Assembly: GCA_020722095.1 (NCBI GenBank)
Contig: DYLM01000010.1
Location: 12,733 to 45,227 of the forward strand
From: Chloroherpeton thalassium
GTDB taxonomy: Bacteria; Bacteroidota; Ignavibacteria; Kapaibacteriales; UBA2268
Length of the DNA stretch: 32,495 bases
Direction of reading: 5' to 3'
Shown here piece by piece: positions 1 to 9,500 of this stretch (its first letter is position 1; each line of letters starts with the position of its first letter). Under the pieces are notes generated by a model. It was given only the letters and a program-made list of their open reading frames with translations. It was not told the DNA's origin and made no database searches. The translations under genes and the position numbers were made by a program.

Positions 1-63
1 TACTTCAGAAATTTTAATTTTTACTTCAGAAATTTTAATTATTACTTCAGAAATTTTAATTTT
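1..63. repeat. Tandem direct repeat, three 21-bp units
   Basis: Three head-to-tail copies of a 21-bp unit (TACTTCAGAAATTTTAATT plus two bases) occupy 1-21, 22-42 and 43-63. They differ only at the penultimate base of copy 2 (A instead of T), and a partial TACTT restart follows at 64. The array reaches the window edge, so the true copy number is unknown. The period equals two DNA helical turns and each unit carries an A/T tract, so the array may be intrinsically bent. On the minus strand it reads as an open heptapeptide repeat (KIKISEV-like), but no in-frame start codon is present downstream of the mutB terminator, so a coding role is unsupported. Confidence 0.85.
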
Positions 64-102
64 TACTTTACTTTTACGAGTTTCTGTTGTATTTTGGTAA
101 TA

Positions 103-136
103 AAAAAGTCCAACATTTAGTTATGCTGGACTTTTT
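103..136 (-). terminator. Intrinsic terminator after mutAB (usable on both strands)
   Basis: Arms 103-115 and 124-136 pair over 13 bp with one mismatch around an 8-nt loop, and each arm is flanked by A or T runs. The hairpin lies 39 bp beyond the mutB stop. Its core, GTCCA-CA, is nearly the same as that of the hairpin found after gcvT at 25101-25134. Confidence 0.8.
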
Positions 137-174
137 CTATTTATTATTATTAAATAATGATATTATTCTATAAA

Positions 175-2361
175 TTATTCTTGTCTTTTGAATAAATCAA
201 CAAGCATTTTCTTTGCAGCTTCGGGCAATTTTGTTCCAGGACCGAATATAGCACTAACGCCAGCTTGATAAAGGAAGTCGTAATCTTGTGCAGGAATAAC
301 GCCACCGCATATTATCATAATATCACCACGTCCTAATTTCTCCAATTCGGCTATTAATTCAGGAACAAGGGTCTTATGTCCAGCAGCGAGGGAACTTACT
401 CCAATAATATGGACATCATTTTCTATAGCTTGGAGTGCTGTTTCTTTGGGAGTTTGGAAAAGCGGACCAATATCAACATCAAATCCCATATCAGCATACG
501 CTGTTGAAACAACTTTAGCCCCTCTATCGTGTCCATCTTGTCCCATTTTAGCAATAAGGATCCTTGGGCGTCTTCCATAAAGCTCTTCGAACTTGTCAGT
601 GAGCTCAATTATATCATTAATATCATTTTTATTACCAAATTCGGCACCATACACACCGCTAATGGATTTAATTTGAGGATTATAACGTCCTGATACTTTC
701 TCAATGGCATCAGATATTTCACCAAGAGTTGCTTTTGCACGAGCAGCTTTAATAGATAAATCTAAAAGATTCCCTTCGCCAGTTTCAGCACATTTAGTTA
801 AAGCATTAAGAGCCGCATCAACTTCATTTTGATTTCTATTCATTTTCAATTCGTTTAATCGCTTAATCTGAAGATTCCTAACTGCAGTATTATCAATATC
901 TAATACTTCAATAGAGGTATCTTTTGTAGGTTTATACTTATTAACACCAATGATAACTTCCAATCCCGAATCAATACGGGCTTGTTTACGAGCAGCAGCT
1001 TCTTCAATTCTAAGTTTAGGAACTCCGGATTCAATAGCTTTAGCCATTCCTCCAAGACTTTCGATCTCTATTATATGATTCCAGGCTTTTTCTATAAGCT
1101 GATGGGTCAAATATTCAACATAATAAGACCCTGCCCAAGGATCAATAACCTTTGTTATGTTAGTTTCTTCTTGTAAGAATATCTGAGTGTTCCTTGCTAT
1201 TCTTGCAGAGAAGTCTGTTGGAAGAGCAATAGCCTCATCTAAAGCATTAGTATGTAAAGATTGAGTATGACCAAGCGTAGCTGCCATAGCTTCGACCGCT
1301 GTTCGAACAACATTGTTAAAAGGATCTTGTTCAGTAAGGCTCCAGCCACTGGTTTGGGAGTGTGTTCGAAGAGCCATAGACTTAAAATCTTTAGGATTGA
1401 ATGATTTTATAATCTTAGCCCACAAAACTCTTCCAGCACGGAGCTTTGCTATTTCCATAAGGTAATTCATTCCTATAGCCCAAAAGAAAGATAACCTCGG
1501 AGCAAATGCATCTATAGTTAAACCGGCATCTATTCCTGCTCTAATATACTCTAATCCATCAGCAAGGGTAAATCCTAACTCTAAATCGGCTGTTGCTCCA
1601 GCTTCTTGCATATGATATCCACTAATAGAGATTGAATTGAACTTCGGCATAAACGAAGATGTAAAGCGAAAGATATCTGATATGATTCTCATAGACATTT
1701 TTGGAGGATAAATATATGTATTTCTAACCATATATTCCTTTAGAATATCATTTTGGATTGTTCCTGAAAGTTTATCAAGCGGAACTCCTTGTTCTTCGGC
1801 AACTACTATATAAAAAGCAAGCACAGGAAGAACGGCACCATTCATTGTCATAGAAACAGATATCTTTTCCAAAGGAATTTGGTCAAAAAGAACTCTCATA
1901 TCAAGTATAGAATCAATAGCAACGCCCGCTTTTCCAACATCACCAATTACACGCGGATGATCAGAATCATATCCACGATGAGTAGCGAGGTCAAATGCAA
2001 CGGAAAGACCCTTTTGACCAGCGGCAAGGTTTCGGCGATAGAAAGCATTGCTCTCTTCTGCGGTAGAAAAGCCCGCATATTGGCGAATAGTCCATGGTTT
2101 TGTAACATACATAGTTGGATACGGACCGCGAAGGAACGGAGGAATACCAGCAGTGTATTTAATATGTTCAAAATTATCTAAATCCTTTTTGGTATAAAGT
2201 GGTTTGATATTAATATTTTCCAAAGTAAGAACTTCAGCGTCTCCGGGTCTTTTGCCAGTTTCGGAAATGAAGTTATCCGCCCAATCTTTGCAAGGATTTT
2301 GGGGTTGAGATGAATTGGAATTAGAAGAATTAAAATCAATTTTACTAAAATCTGGTTTCAT
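175..2361 (-). CDS. mutB: Methylmalonyl-CoA mutase large (catalytic) subunit
   Basis: The 728-residue protein interconverts succinyl-CoA and methylmalonyl-CoA with adenosylcobalamin, linking propionyl-CoA metabolism to the TCA cycle. Its N-terminal two thirds is the substrate-binding TIM barrel, with the conserved [13 protein letters not shown] stretch and the [10 protein letters not shown] segment that holds an active-site histidine. The C-terminal ~130 residues are the cobalamin-binding Rossmann domain, with the base-off motif DGHDRG (His611), SSLAAG and GGVIP. Length and motifs match catalytic subunits of the heterodimeric type. The ATG directly follows the TAA of mutA. A strong AAGGAGGG ribosome site sits inside the last mutA codons, so translation is very probably coupled. 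No meaB chaperone or epimerase gene lies in the window. Confidence 0.97.
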   Translation of the reverse strand: MKPDFSKIDFNSSNSNSSQPQNPCKDWADNFISETGKRPGDAEVLTLENINIKPLYTKKDLDNFEHIKYTAGIPPFLRGPYPTMYVTKPWTIRQYAGFSTAEESNAFYRRNLAAGQKGLSVAFDLATHRGYDSDHPRVIGDVGKAGVAIDSILDMRVLFDQIPLEKISVSMTMNGAVLPVLAFYIVVAEEQGVPLDKLSGTIQNDILKEYMVRNTYIYPPKMSMRIISDIFRFTSSFMPKFNSISISGYHMQEAGATADLELGFTLADGLEYIRAGIDAGLTIDAFAPRLSFFWAIGMNYLMEIAKLRAGRVLWAKIIKSFNPKDFKSMALRTHSQTSGWSLTEQDPFNNVVRTAVEAMAATLGHTQSLHTNALDEAIALPTDFSARIARNTQIFLQEETNITKVIDPWAGSYYVEYLTHQLIEKAWNHIIEIESLGGMAKAIESGVPKLRIEEAAARKQARIDSGLEVIIGVNKYKPTKDTSIEVLDIDNTAVRNLQIKRLNELKMNRNQNEVDAALNALTKCAETGEGNLLDLSIKAARAKATLGEISDAIEKVSGRYNPQIKSISGVYGAEFGNKNDINDIIELTDKFEELYGRRPRILIAKMGQDGHDRGAKVVSTAYADMGFDVDIGPLFQTPKETALQAIENDVHIIGVSSLAAGHKTLVPELIAELEKLGRGDIMIICGGVIPAQDYDFLYQAGVSAIFGPGTKLPEAAKKMLVDLFKRQE

Positions 2362-4335
2362 TTAAATTCCCTCCTTAATAATAGATAGCACAGAATACTT
2401 TTGAATATCAGAAAGAGTTTCAAAAATATTTGCTTTAAGATGAACAAAATGGTCAATTCCATAAGATTTATATTCTTCAATCTTTCCTTCGGGATAACCT
2501 GCAAGAATAATATTGCACATTGGTTTATATTTTTTAATTAGGAAAGTTAATTCGGGCAGAATTGATTCATATTTGGCATCAGATGAACAAATAGCGATTG
2601 TTTGCGGACAACTTTGGTCAATAAAGAAGATCATAGCATCTTCATAAGAATCGAAAGCAGGCGATTGCAAACATTCAAAGCCCGCAACTTGAAGAAAATC
2701 AAGTGCAAAATCATTGCGAGGCTTCCATTCATTAAGCTCACCAAAGTTTAACATAAGGATTTGGGGCAAAGCACCAGTTTTTTCTTCGAATTTCAAAGCA
2801 TTTTGGCGTAATAATTCAAATTGATAAGCAAAACGTGTGATTTTAATAGATGGAACTTCAGTAATTTTGGGAGTAAGCTCATCAAAAGCAATATCTTTGA
2901 AATGATAAGGGGGATTATCTTCGGGTAATTTTTGTTTTAATATAGGATATTTGTTTGTTCCCAAAAGAGTAGCGCGTCTTGTTTGATAAGCTTGGTCAAT
3001 TTTATTAGCAGAATCACTAATAAGCGATTGGATATTGCCCGATTGAATAGCATTCCAGAATCCACCGGAAGTATCAATGTCCAAAAATAGTTTCCAAGCG
3101 GAATGAATTAATTCATTAGTTAATGATTCGATATAATAAGAGCCCGAAACTGGGTCGATAGTATCAGTTAAGTGAGCTTCGTGGAGCAAAACAAGTTGAG
3201 TATTACGCGAAATACGTAGGGAAAACTCTGTTGGATGACCATAAGCAAAGTCAAAGTTACCAATATCAATACTTTCTGAATTGCCAAGGATAGCCGACAA
3301 ACCAGCAATGGAATTACGCAAGATATTTACCCATGGATCAAGTTTGGTTTTGTCCCTCATTGAAGTAGAAGAATGAATTTTAACTTTCTGATAAGTAGCA
3401 TCTAAACCATAAGCTTCCACAAGTTTAGCCCAAAGAACCCTTGCGGCTCTCAATTTGGCAATATTCATAAAGAAATCAGACGAAACTGAAAGATGAAGGC
3501 GAATTTTAGGGAAGATTTGATGCGGTTGCAGACCTTTTTGGGATAATTGTGTAATCAATTCGATTAAATTAGCAAAGGTAAAAGCCAATTCTTGAACAGC
3601 AGTAGCCCCAGCATTATAATAAAAGGCACCATTCAAAGTAATAGCACCATAATTTGGCAGAGAATTATGCAAAATGGAAATAGTTTCGGCTAAAGATGAA
3701 ATCAAATGCTCCACAGAATGTTTGGAACCGCCATTAATTAAGATTTCACCGAAAGGATCTGCTCCGATATTGCCCTTAATCTTGGTTAAATCATATCCTT
3801 TGCTCTTCAAATAATCAATAAATACAGGAGCAAACTCAGAATAAATATCGCCAGCATTAAAATATATAGGATAATCTTCCAAATTTATTCCATCAAAAGC
3901 CGCAGAGAAATCATCACGATGTGCAAATTTAGTTCCGCAATTCACTGCAAAAGGAACAAATTGGTAATATTCATGGCGATTAATGTTAATTGAAATAGCG
4001 TCTTGCCCATTTGCCAGAGCAGTTTTTAAATGTGTATTAAATTCAAAATTGTCATTAAAAGGAATAGTTTGGGCGATTTCCCATTTCCGTGAAATGTTGC
4101 CCGAGGCAAAGTTCCCGCGCAAATAAGGAGATTCACCAGGATAAGTTGCCAAGTAAGGGATTGCCTCCAAATCCAACAAATTATAGATAGGACGCAGTAA
4201 TATTCCCTCAAAAGTTTGAGAAAAGAGCTTTTTCTCAAAATCAGCACCTTTCAGGGATTTAATTGCTTCGTCCTTCCACTGGTCATAAGTGGGTTTTGGA
4301 AATTCCGAGAAATCTAAATTATTATTGATGTTCAT
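2362..4335 (-). CDS. mutA: Methylmalonyl-CoA mutase small (non-catalytic) subunit
   Basis: The 657-residue protein has the mutase barrel fold ('SPYLRGNF', 'NGAFYYNAGATAVQELAF', 'KLRAARVLWAKL', 'IDPVSGSYYIE') but a degenerate C-terminal domain. Where the catalytic subunit has DxHxxG for cobalamin ligation, this protein reads 'FGELNEWKPRNDFA', with no DxHxxG. That is the family signature of the small, structural subunit of the alpha/beta enzyme. It lies immediately upstream of mutB with zero intergenic bases. The ATG at 4335 has no clear Shine-Dalgarno sequence. The mutAB unit is separated from queA by a strong hairpin at 4377-4399, so it probably has its own promoter, or it is fed by readthrough. 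Confidence 0.94.
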   Translation of the reverse strand: MNINNNLDFSEFPKPTYDQWKDEAIKSLKGADFEKKLFSQTFEGILLRPIYNLLDLEAIPYLATYPGESPYLRGNFASGNISRKWEIAQTIPFNDNFEFNTHLKTALANGQDAISININRHEYYQFVPFAVNCGTKFAHRDDFSAAFDGINLEDYPIYFNAGDIYSEFAPVFIDYLKSKGYDLTKIKGNIGADPFGEILINGGSKHSVEHLISSLAETISILHNSLPNYGAITLNGAFYYNAGATAVQELAFTFANLIELITQLSQKGLQPHQIFPKIRLHLSVSSDFFMNIAKLRAARVLWAKLVEAYGLDATYQKVKIHSSTSMRDKTKLDPWVNILRNSIAGLSAILGNSESIDIGNFDFAYGHPTEFSLRISRNTQLVLLHEAHLTDTIDPVSGSYYIESLTNELIHSAWKLFLDIDTSGGFWNAIQSGNIQSLISDSANKIDQAYQTRRATLLGTNKYPILKQKLPEDNPPYHFKDIAFDELTPKITEVPSIKITRFAYQFELLRQNALKFEEKTGALPQILMLNFGELNEWKPRNDFALDFLQVAGFECLQSPAFDSYEDAMIFFIDQSCPQTIAICSSDAKYESILPELTFLIKKYKPMCNIILAGYPEGKIEEYKSYGIDHFVHLKANIFETLSDIQKYSVLSIIKEGI

Positions 4336-4376
4336 AGTATTTTGAAATTAAATATTAAACAAATAAATATAACAAC

Positions 4377-4399
4377 AAAAGGCACTTATAGTGCCTTTT
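4377..4399 (-). terminator. Intrinsic terminator between queA and mutA
   Basis: A perfect 10-bp stem (AAAAGGCACT / AGTGCCTTTT) closes a 3-nt loop, with T-rich sequence following on the minus strand. It ends tsaB-queA transcription 42 bp upstream of mutA. A TAATTTTG box on the minus strand at 4456-4463 precedes it. If that box is a promoter, the hairpin would lie in the mutA leader and could act as an attenuator instead. Confidence 0.85.
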
Positions 4400-4470
4400 G
4401 GGATATTTATAAATTAATTTTTGTTCATTATTTGTATTTTGTAAAACTAACAATACAAAATTAAGCAATT

Positions 4471-5514
4471 CTAATGAATTAAAAGTGTATCGCCAAATAC
4501 ATAAAATCTATAGTTATTTTTAATTGCTTTCTTGTAGGCTTTCAGAAGGAAATCAGTTCCTGCAAAAGCACAAGACATCAGAAGCGAAGGAGATTTGGGC
4601 AAGTGGAAAGTTGTGAGCAAATGAGTAACAATCCTAAAATCATAAGAAGGATAAATAAATTTATCTGTCCAACCCGAATTTTTCTTAATTGCTAATGTTG
4701 TAAGGTAGGAACTTTCCAAGGCACGGGCAACACTCGACCCAATAGCAACAACCTTCTTCTTTTCCTTCAAGGCAGCATTCACAGTTTCGGCAGCTTCTTG
4801 TGTAATATCAAAAGGTTCGGAATACATACGGTGTTTGGTCAAATCTTCAACTTCTATCGTATCAAATAATGCTTGACCAATGGCAGTGCTAACTTTGGCA
4901 ATTCTCACACCTTTGGCAGCCAATCTATCCAAAAAAGATTTGCCTATATGCAGTCCTGCCGATGGAGGTCCGATAGAAGCCATATAGTTTGGATTAGCAT
5001 ATTCAGTTTGATAATATTCCACATCTTTTGCTTCGGGTTGTCTTTTTAAATAAGTTGGAATTGGCATAATTCCAATTCTATCTACAACATCAAATAAATT
5101 ACCCATATAGCTAAAACGAACTGTTCTACCGCGATTTGTGGTATTATCAATCACTTCGCAATAAAATTTATAATCATCAAAGTAAATTTTATTACCAATT
5201 CTTACTTTACGAGCAGGCTCGACTAAAACATCCCAGATTTTATCTTCTTTCTTGAGTTGGCGGAGGAGTAATACTTCAATTTCAGCATCTGTTTTTTCTT
5301 TTTTACCAATCAACCTTGCCGGATATACTTTATTTTCGTTCAATACGATACAATCGCCGGGCTCGAGAAAATCATATAAATCACCGATTGTTTGGTCGGA
5401 TATTTCGCCTGTTTTCTTGTCTAAATGCATCATTCGAGCTGATTCTTTGGGCTCTATTGGATATTCGGCAATTAGATTTTTAGGAATTGTATAAATAAAG
5501 TCTGCAAGTTTCAT
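4471..5514 (-). CDS. queA: QueA-family S-adenosylmethionine:tRNA ribosyltransferase-isomerase, divergent
   Basis: QueA moves the ribosyl part of SAM onto preQ1 in tRNA, making epoxyqueuosine. The 347-residue length, the start 'MKLADFIYTIPKNLIAEYP', 'DVLVEPARKVRIGNKI', 'NRGRTVRF', 'FHLPKS' (303-308) and the end 'YRFYVFGDTLLI' identify the family. Usually invariant motifs are altered: 'APTAGLHF' is 'GPPSAGLHI' (182-190), 'TLHVGxGTF' is 'STAIGQALF' (209-217, its histidine lost), 'TNFHLPxST' is 'TTFHLPKSP', and 'GDAMLI' is 'GDTLLI'. The reading frame is intact. It may be a lineage-specific functional variant or one with shifted activity. It lies 78 bp downstream of tsaB on the same strand, with a terminator following it. 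Confidence 0.85.
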   Translation of the reverse strand: MKLADFIYTIPKNLIAEYPIEPKESARMMHLDKKTGEISDQTIGDLYDFLEPGDCIVLNENKVYPARLIGKKEKTDAEIEVLLLRQLKKEDKIWDVLVEPARKVRIGNKIYFDDYKFYCEVIDNTTNRGRTVRFSYMGNLFDVVDRIGIMPIPTYLKRQPEAKDVEYYQTEYANPNYMASIGPPSAGLHIGKSFLDRLAAKGVRIAKVSTAIGQALFDTIEVEDLTKHRMYSEPFDITQEAAETVNAALKEKKKVVAIGSSVARALESSYLTTLAIKKNSGWTDKFIYPSYDFRIVTHLLTTFHLPKSPSLLMSCAFAGTDFLLKAYKKAIKNNYRFYVFGDTLLIH

Positions 5515-5592
5515 ATATTCTTCTGTTTTTAAGATAAATGATAAATTATTCTTAACGTATAATTAATAGTATTATTTTAAATTAAATTATTT

Positions 5593-6261
5593 CTATGTTT
5601 TCCGAAAATTAAATTCCTGATAATATGAAGGCTCAAAATTATCAAAATCAGCAAATTCTTGTTTGATAAATTTTGAATAAGCCAAATTGGATAAAGTAGT
5701 CGGCAAAATGCTATTGTTTTTGGTAAAATGTTCCTTATTGGAATTTTCGGATATTTCAAAGTCCCCCGAAAAAAATGTATTATCATCAAGTTGCAAATCT
5801 TGAATATCAATTAGTTCAATTTCATCTACCGGATTATTATTTAAATCGAAATATTGCTTATAACATTTGCCCGAATTTCCCTTAATTGCAGATAAGATTT
5901 TATTTTTATTGGATAATTTTGCTAATTCAAGTGATTGCAATGCATAAAGTTGCAAAGTAGGCAGCAAAATTAATTTTATATCAGAATCAATTACCAAACC
6001 TTTAGCAAACGAAAATCCTATTCTTAAACCCGTAAATGAACCCGGACCAGAAGTAATTGCTATTGCATCTAAATCATTAATAGTTGTTTCGGTATCCGAA
6101 AGAATTCTACGAGTAAATTCAGCAAGAAATTTGTCGTGTTTGTTGGGCAAACTTATTGATAATTGGTAAATTATTGAATTAGATTGCGATAAAACGAGTG
6201 TGCAATTTACCGAACTTGTATCTATTGATAAAATCATTGGTGTAGGATTATCTTTGTTCAT
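5593..6261 (-). CDS. tsaB: tRNA threonylcarbamoyladenosine biosynthesis protein TsaB
   Basis: TsaB is the inactive-kinase-fold partner that joins TsaD (and TsaE) to make t6A37 on ANN-decoding tRNAs. The start 'MILSIDTSS' and the hallmark 'DLDAIAITSGPGSFTGLRIG' region followed by 'AKGL' are clear. The frame extends upstream to a GTG at 6294, but homologues begin with M-x-I-L-x-I-D-T, so the start is probably the ATG at 6261 (222 residues) or the ATG at 6237 (214 residues). No convincing Shine-Dalgarno sequence decides between them. It is first in a minus-strand pair with queA, and both gene products modify tRNA. Confidence 0.9.
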   Translation of the reverse strand: MNKDNPTPMILSIDTSSVNCTLVLSQSNSIIYQLSISLPNKHDKFLAEFTRRILSDTETTINDLDAIAITSGPGSFTGLRIGFSFAKGLVIDSDIKLILLPTLQLYALQSLELAKLSNKNKILSAIKGNSGKCYKQYFDLNNNPVDEIELIDIQDLQLDDNTFFSGDFEISENSNKEHFTKNNSILPTTLSNLAYSKFIKQEFADFDNFEPSYYQEFNFRKT

Positions 6262-6502
6262 TAATTTTGCATTTAAAATTATATGACGAAACACTCTTAA
6301 TATTCTTGAATTTATTAAAGTTTTTAATAATATTTTGTTATTTTGTTTTTTTTTGTTATTTTGTATTTTGTAGTAATAATATTTTGAAAAATGTAGTAAG
6401 TAGCAAGTTTTTTTGTAGTATTTCGACTATTTATTTTCCAATTACTATATTTTAAAGTGAATTATAAATTAATCGTGATAATTTTTTATTAAATAAATTT
6501 TT

Positions 6503-6507
6503 AGGAG
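6503..6507 (+). promoter_or_regulatory. Ribosome binding site of the T9SS propeller protein
   Basis: AGGAG lies 7 nt upstream of the ATG at 6515. It is one of the few clear Shine-Dalgarno sequences in the window and supports this start. The 220-260 bp upstream, between tsaB and this gene, is extremely T-rich, with repeated TTATTTTG words. It must hold the divergent promoters, but no consensus box stands out. Confidence 0.6.
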
Positions 6508-6514
6508 CATAAAT

Positions 6515-9500
6515 ATGCGTAAATTTTTTACAGCAATTTTTTTGGTAGGTTTGATTTTGACCGCTACTGCCTTTGCAGGAAGTCCAATTAAGCAAACTAC
6601 CAATAACAAATCTGAATTTTTTATTGAAAATAAGGGACAATGGGATTCCGAAGTTCTTTATTTAGCAAGAATCGGCGGAATGCACTATTGGATTACTAAA
6701 TCTGGGATTGTTTACGACGTTTTCAAAATAGAAATTGATCGACAAGAATTTCTTGAAAATGGCGAACCAAATCCTGATTTTGGGCATCCAAAAAACCAAT
6801 GGGGACACGTTTTTAGTGGAAAATTTGTTGATATGAATAAAGAAACTGCTAACGTTCCTAATTATCTTAAAGAAAGCTATTATAATTATTTCATTGGAGA
6901 TGATGAAAGTAAATGGCAAGCTAATGTTAAACTTTATGGCGAAGTAAGAATTGAAAATATCTACGATAATATTGATGTTCGCTACTATTTTGACGAAGGT
7001 ACTGTTCGCTATGATTATATCGTTAAACCAAACGGAAATCCAAATGATATTCGTATTGCATTCCAAGGTCAAGATGGCTTGAGAATCAATGAGAACGGAG
7101 AACTTGAATTTGCAACAAGTATTGGTACAATCAAAAATAATAAACTATATGCTTATCAAAATTCGGGCACAAGCAATCAGCAAATTGAGTGTAAATTCGT
7201 AGATTTAGGCAATAATACAGTTGGTTTATCTGTTGGAAATTATGATTCAAGTAAAGAATTAGTGATAGACCCAATAGTTTTTGCATCATATATCGGAAGT
7301 TCTTCTTATGATTATGCTTATTCTGTAACAATCGATGGTGAAGGTAATTCAATTTTAGTTGGTTATACTTATACATCAAATTTCCCAACAACAACGGGTG
7401 CTTATGACACATCATTGTCAAGTACTGATGCATTTGTATCAAAGTTTAATGCAGAAGGAAGTGCTTTAATTTTTTCAACATTCATTGGTGGTACCAGCAC
7501 CGAATATGGATATGGAGTTGACACCGATCCTGATGGCTATGTGTATGTTTGTACTTACACTTATTCTACATCTGGTTTCCCAACAACTTCGGGCTGTTAT
7601 GATGCCAGTTTTAATGGTGGTGCAGATATTGGCTTAAGCAAATTAAACCCAAGTGGCACTGCATTATCATATTCTACTTATATTGGTGGTTCATATTATG
7701 ATTACCCTTTTGCTGGCGTCAGAGTTGATGATGATGGCAATGCTTATGTTTCTGGTTATACATCATCATCTAATTACCCAACAACATCGGGTTGCTATGA
7801 CAACTCTTACGCATCTTACGATGCATTTGTAACAAAGTTAAATGCAGCGGGTTCAGCTTTATCATATTCTACATTTCTTGGCGGTTCAAGCAGTGATTAT
7901 GGCTATGGTCTTGATATTGATGCAAGTGGGAATGCTTACGTTACTGGCTATACATATTCCTCTAATTTTCCAACAACATCGGGCTGCTACGACAATTCTT
8001 ACAATTCGACAGATATTTTTGTAACTAAATTTAATTCTACTGGTTCTGCATTGTCCTATTCTACATATTTAGGTGGAACAAGTAGTGATTATGCCTACGC
8101 TATTGCAGTTTCTTCAGATGGAAAAGCATTTATTACTGGTTATACCTATTCGTCAAATTATCCTGTTACTTCTGGCTGTTATGATGTTTCATATTCTAGT
8201 TATAATGGAATTGTAACTGGATTAAATACTACAGGTTCCGCTTTATACAAATCTACTTTTATTGGCAATTTTGGCACTCAATATTTACGTGGTATTGATT
8301 TGGATGATATGGATGATGTTTACATTACTGGTGTAACAACATCAAGTGGCTGGCCCACAACTTTTGATGCTTATCAAGCTTACAATGGTGGCAGTTACGA
8401 TGCTGTATTAGCCAAATTTAGCGGGGACTTATCAACACTCGTTTATTCTACTTATATTGGTGGCAATAGTACAGATTATTACGGGCAATATAATTATGGT
8501 TGTTTTAACGCGGGCAGATTTGCATCTTGCGGGTATACATATTCATCAAACTTCCCTGTAACTTCTGGTGCTTATGATGTTTCGATATACGGTTCGCAAG
8601 ATGCTTGGATTGCTGTATTTAGCTTTGAACCTCCTGCTGAATTATACTACGAAAGTGTATCCCCAACTGCAATGTGTGCGGGCGAAGCAATAACAACTAC
8701 ATTTACAAAAGAGCATAGCTTCAAAACAGGCAATGAGTTTATCGTTGAAATGTCCAATGAAAATGGTAGCTTTACTAATCCAATAGAAATAGGAAGAGTA
8801 ACCGCAACAGAACCCGAACCTATCACTGGCAACACTCCTGATAATTTAATGCCAGGCAGTGGCTATTTAGTGAGAGTTCGCTCCACCAAACCTGCTTTAA
8901 CTGCAGTTGGAACTGATTATATTACTATCTATCCAAAACCATTTTCCTTCAAATTCCTTGGTGATGGTGCATATTGCGAAGGCGATTCCAAAGGCTACGA
9001 AATAGTATTAGAAGATTCAGAACCATTCACAACATACCAACTATATAAAGATGGTGCAAAACTTGGCGATCAATTAATAGGCGAAGATGGTGCATTAAGT
9101 TTTGGCTACACAAAATCTATTGGAACATATACTGTAGAAGCAACTTCTCCTAAGGGGTGTAAAAATTGGATGAATGGCGAATTAATTATCCGCGTTGCTC
9201 CAAGTCCAGTGTCTTATGCAGTTACAGGTGGTAGCCAATATTACAATGTTAACGGACCAGGCACATATTGCGAAGGCGAAGACGGCGTTGCACTTGGTTT
9301 AGCAAATACAGAAATTGGCGTTAAATATCAAATTCAATTAGATGGAAAAGATTATAATATTCCAATCGATGGAACTGGAACTGATTTAAGTTTCGGATTT
9401 ATCTTCCAAGAAGGTACTTATACAATCAAAGGAATTTCCCAACTTGGTGGATGCACTAATATGATGACAGGCAATATAATTGTTAAGAAATTGCCAGCAC

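Noticed and set aside
1-63. CRISPR array
   Set aside because: The 21-bp units are directly adjacent with no spacers.
1-120. Open plus-strand frame reaching the left edge and ending in the terminator
   Set aside because: It is made of the AT-rich repeat and ends inside the terminator hairpin, with no sign of protein-like composition.
2362-4335. MutA as a decayed second catalytic mutase
   Set aside because: Loss of the cobalamin motif is normal for the small subunit of heterodimeric mutases, and the frame is intact and coupled to mutB.
6662-7072. 136-residue antisense frame in the T9SS protein gene
   Set aside because: Composition is that of reverse-read coding DNA (Ile/Phe/Asn rich), with no ribosome site or recognisable motif.
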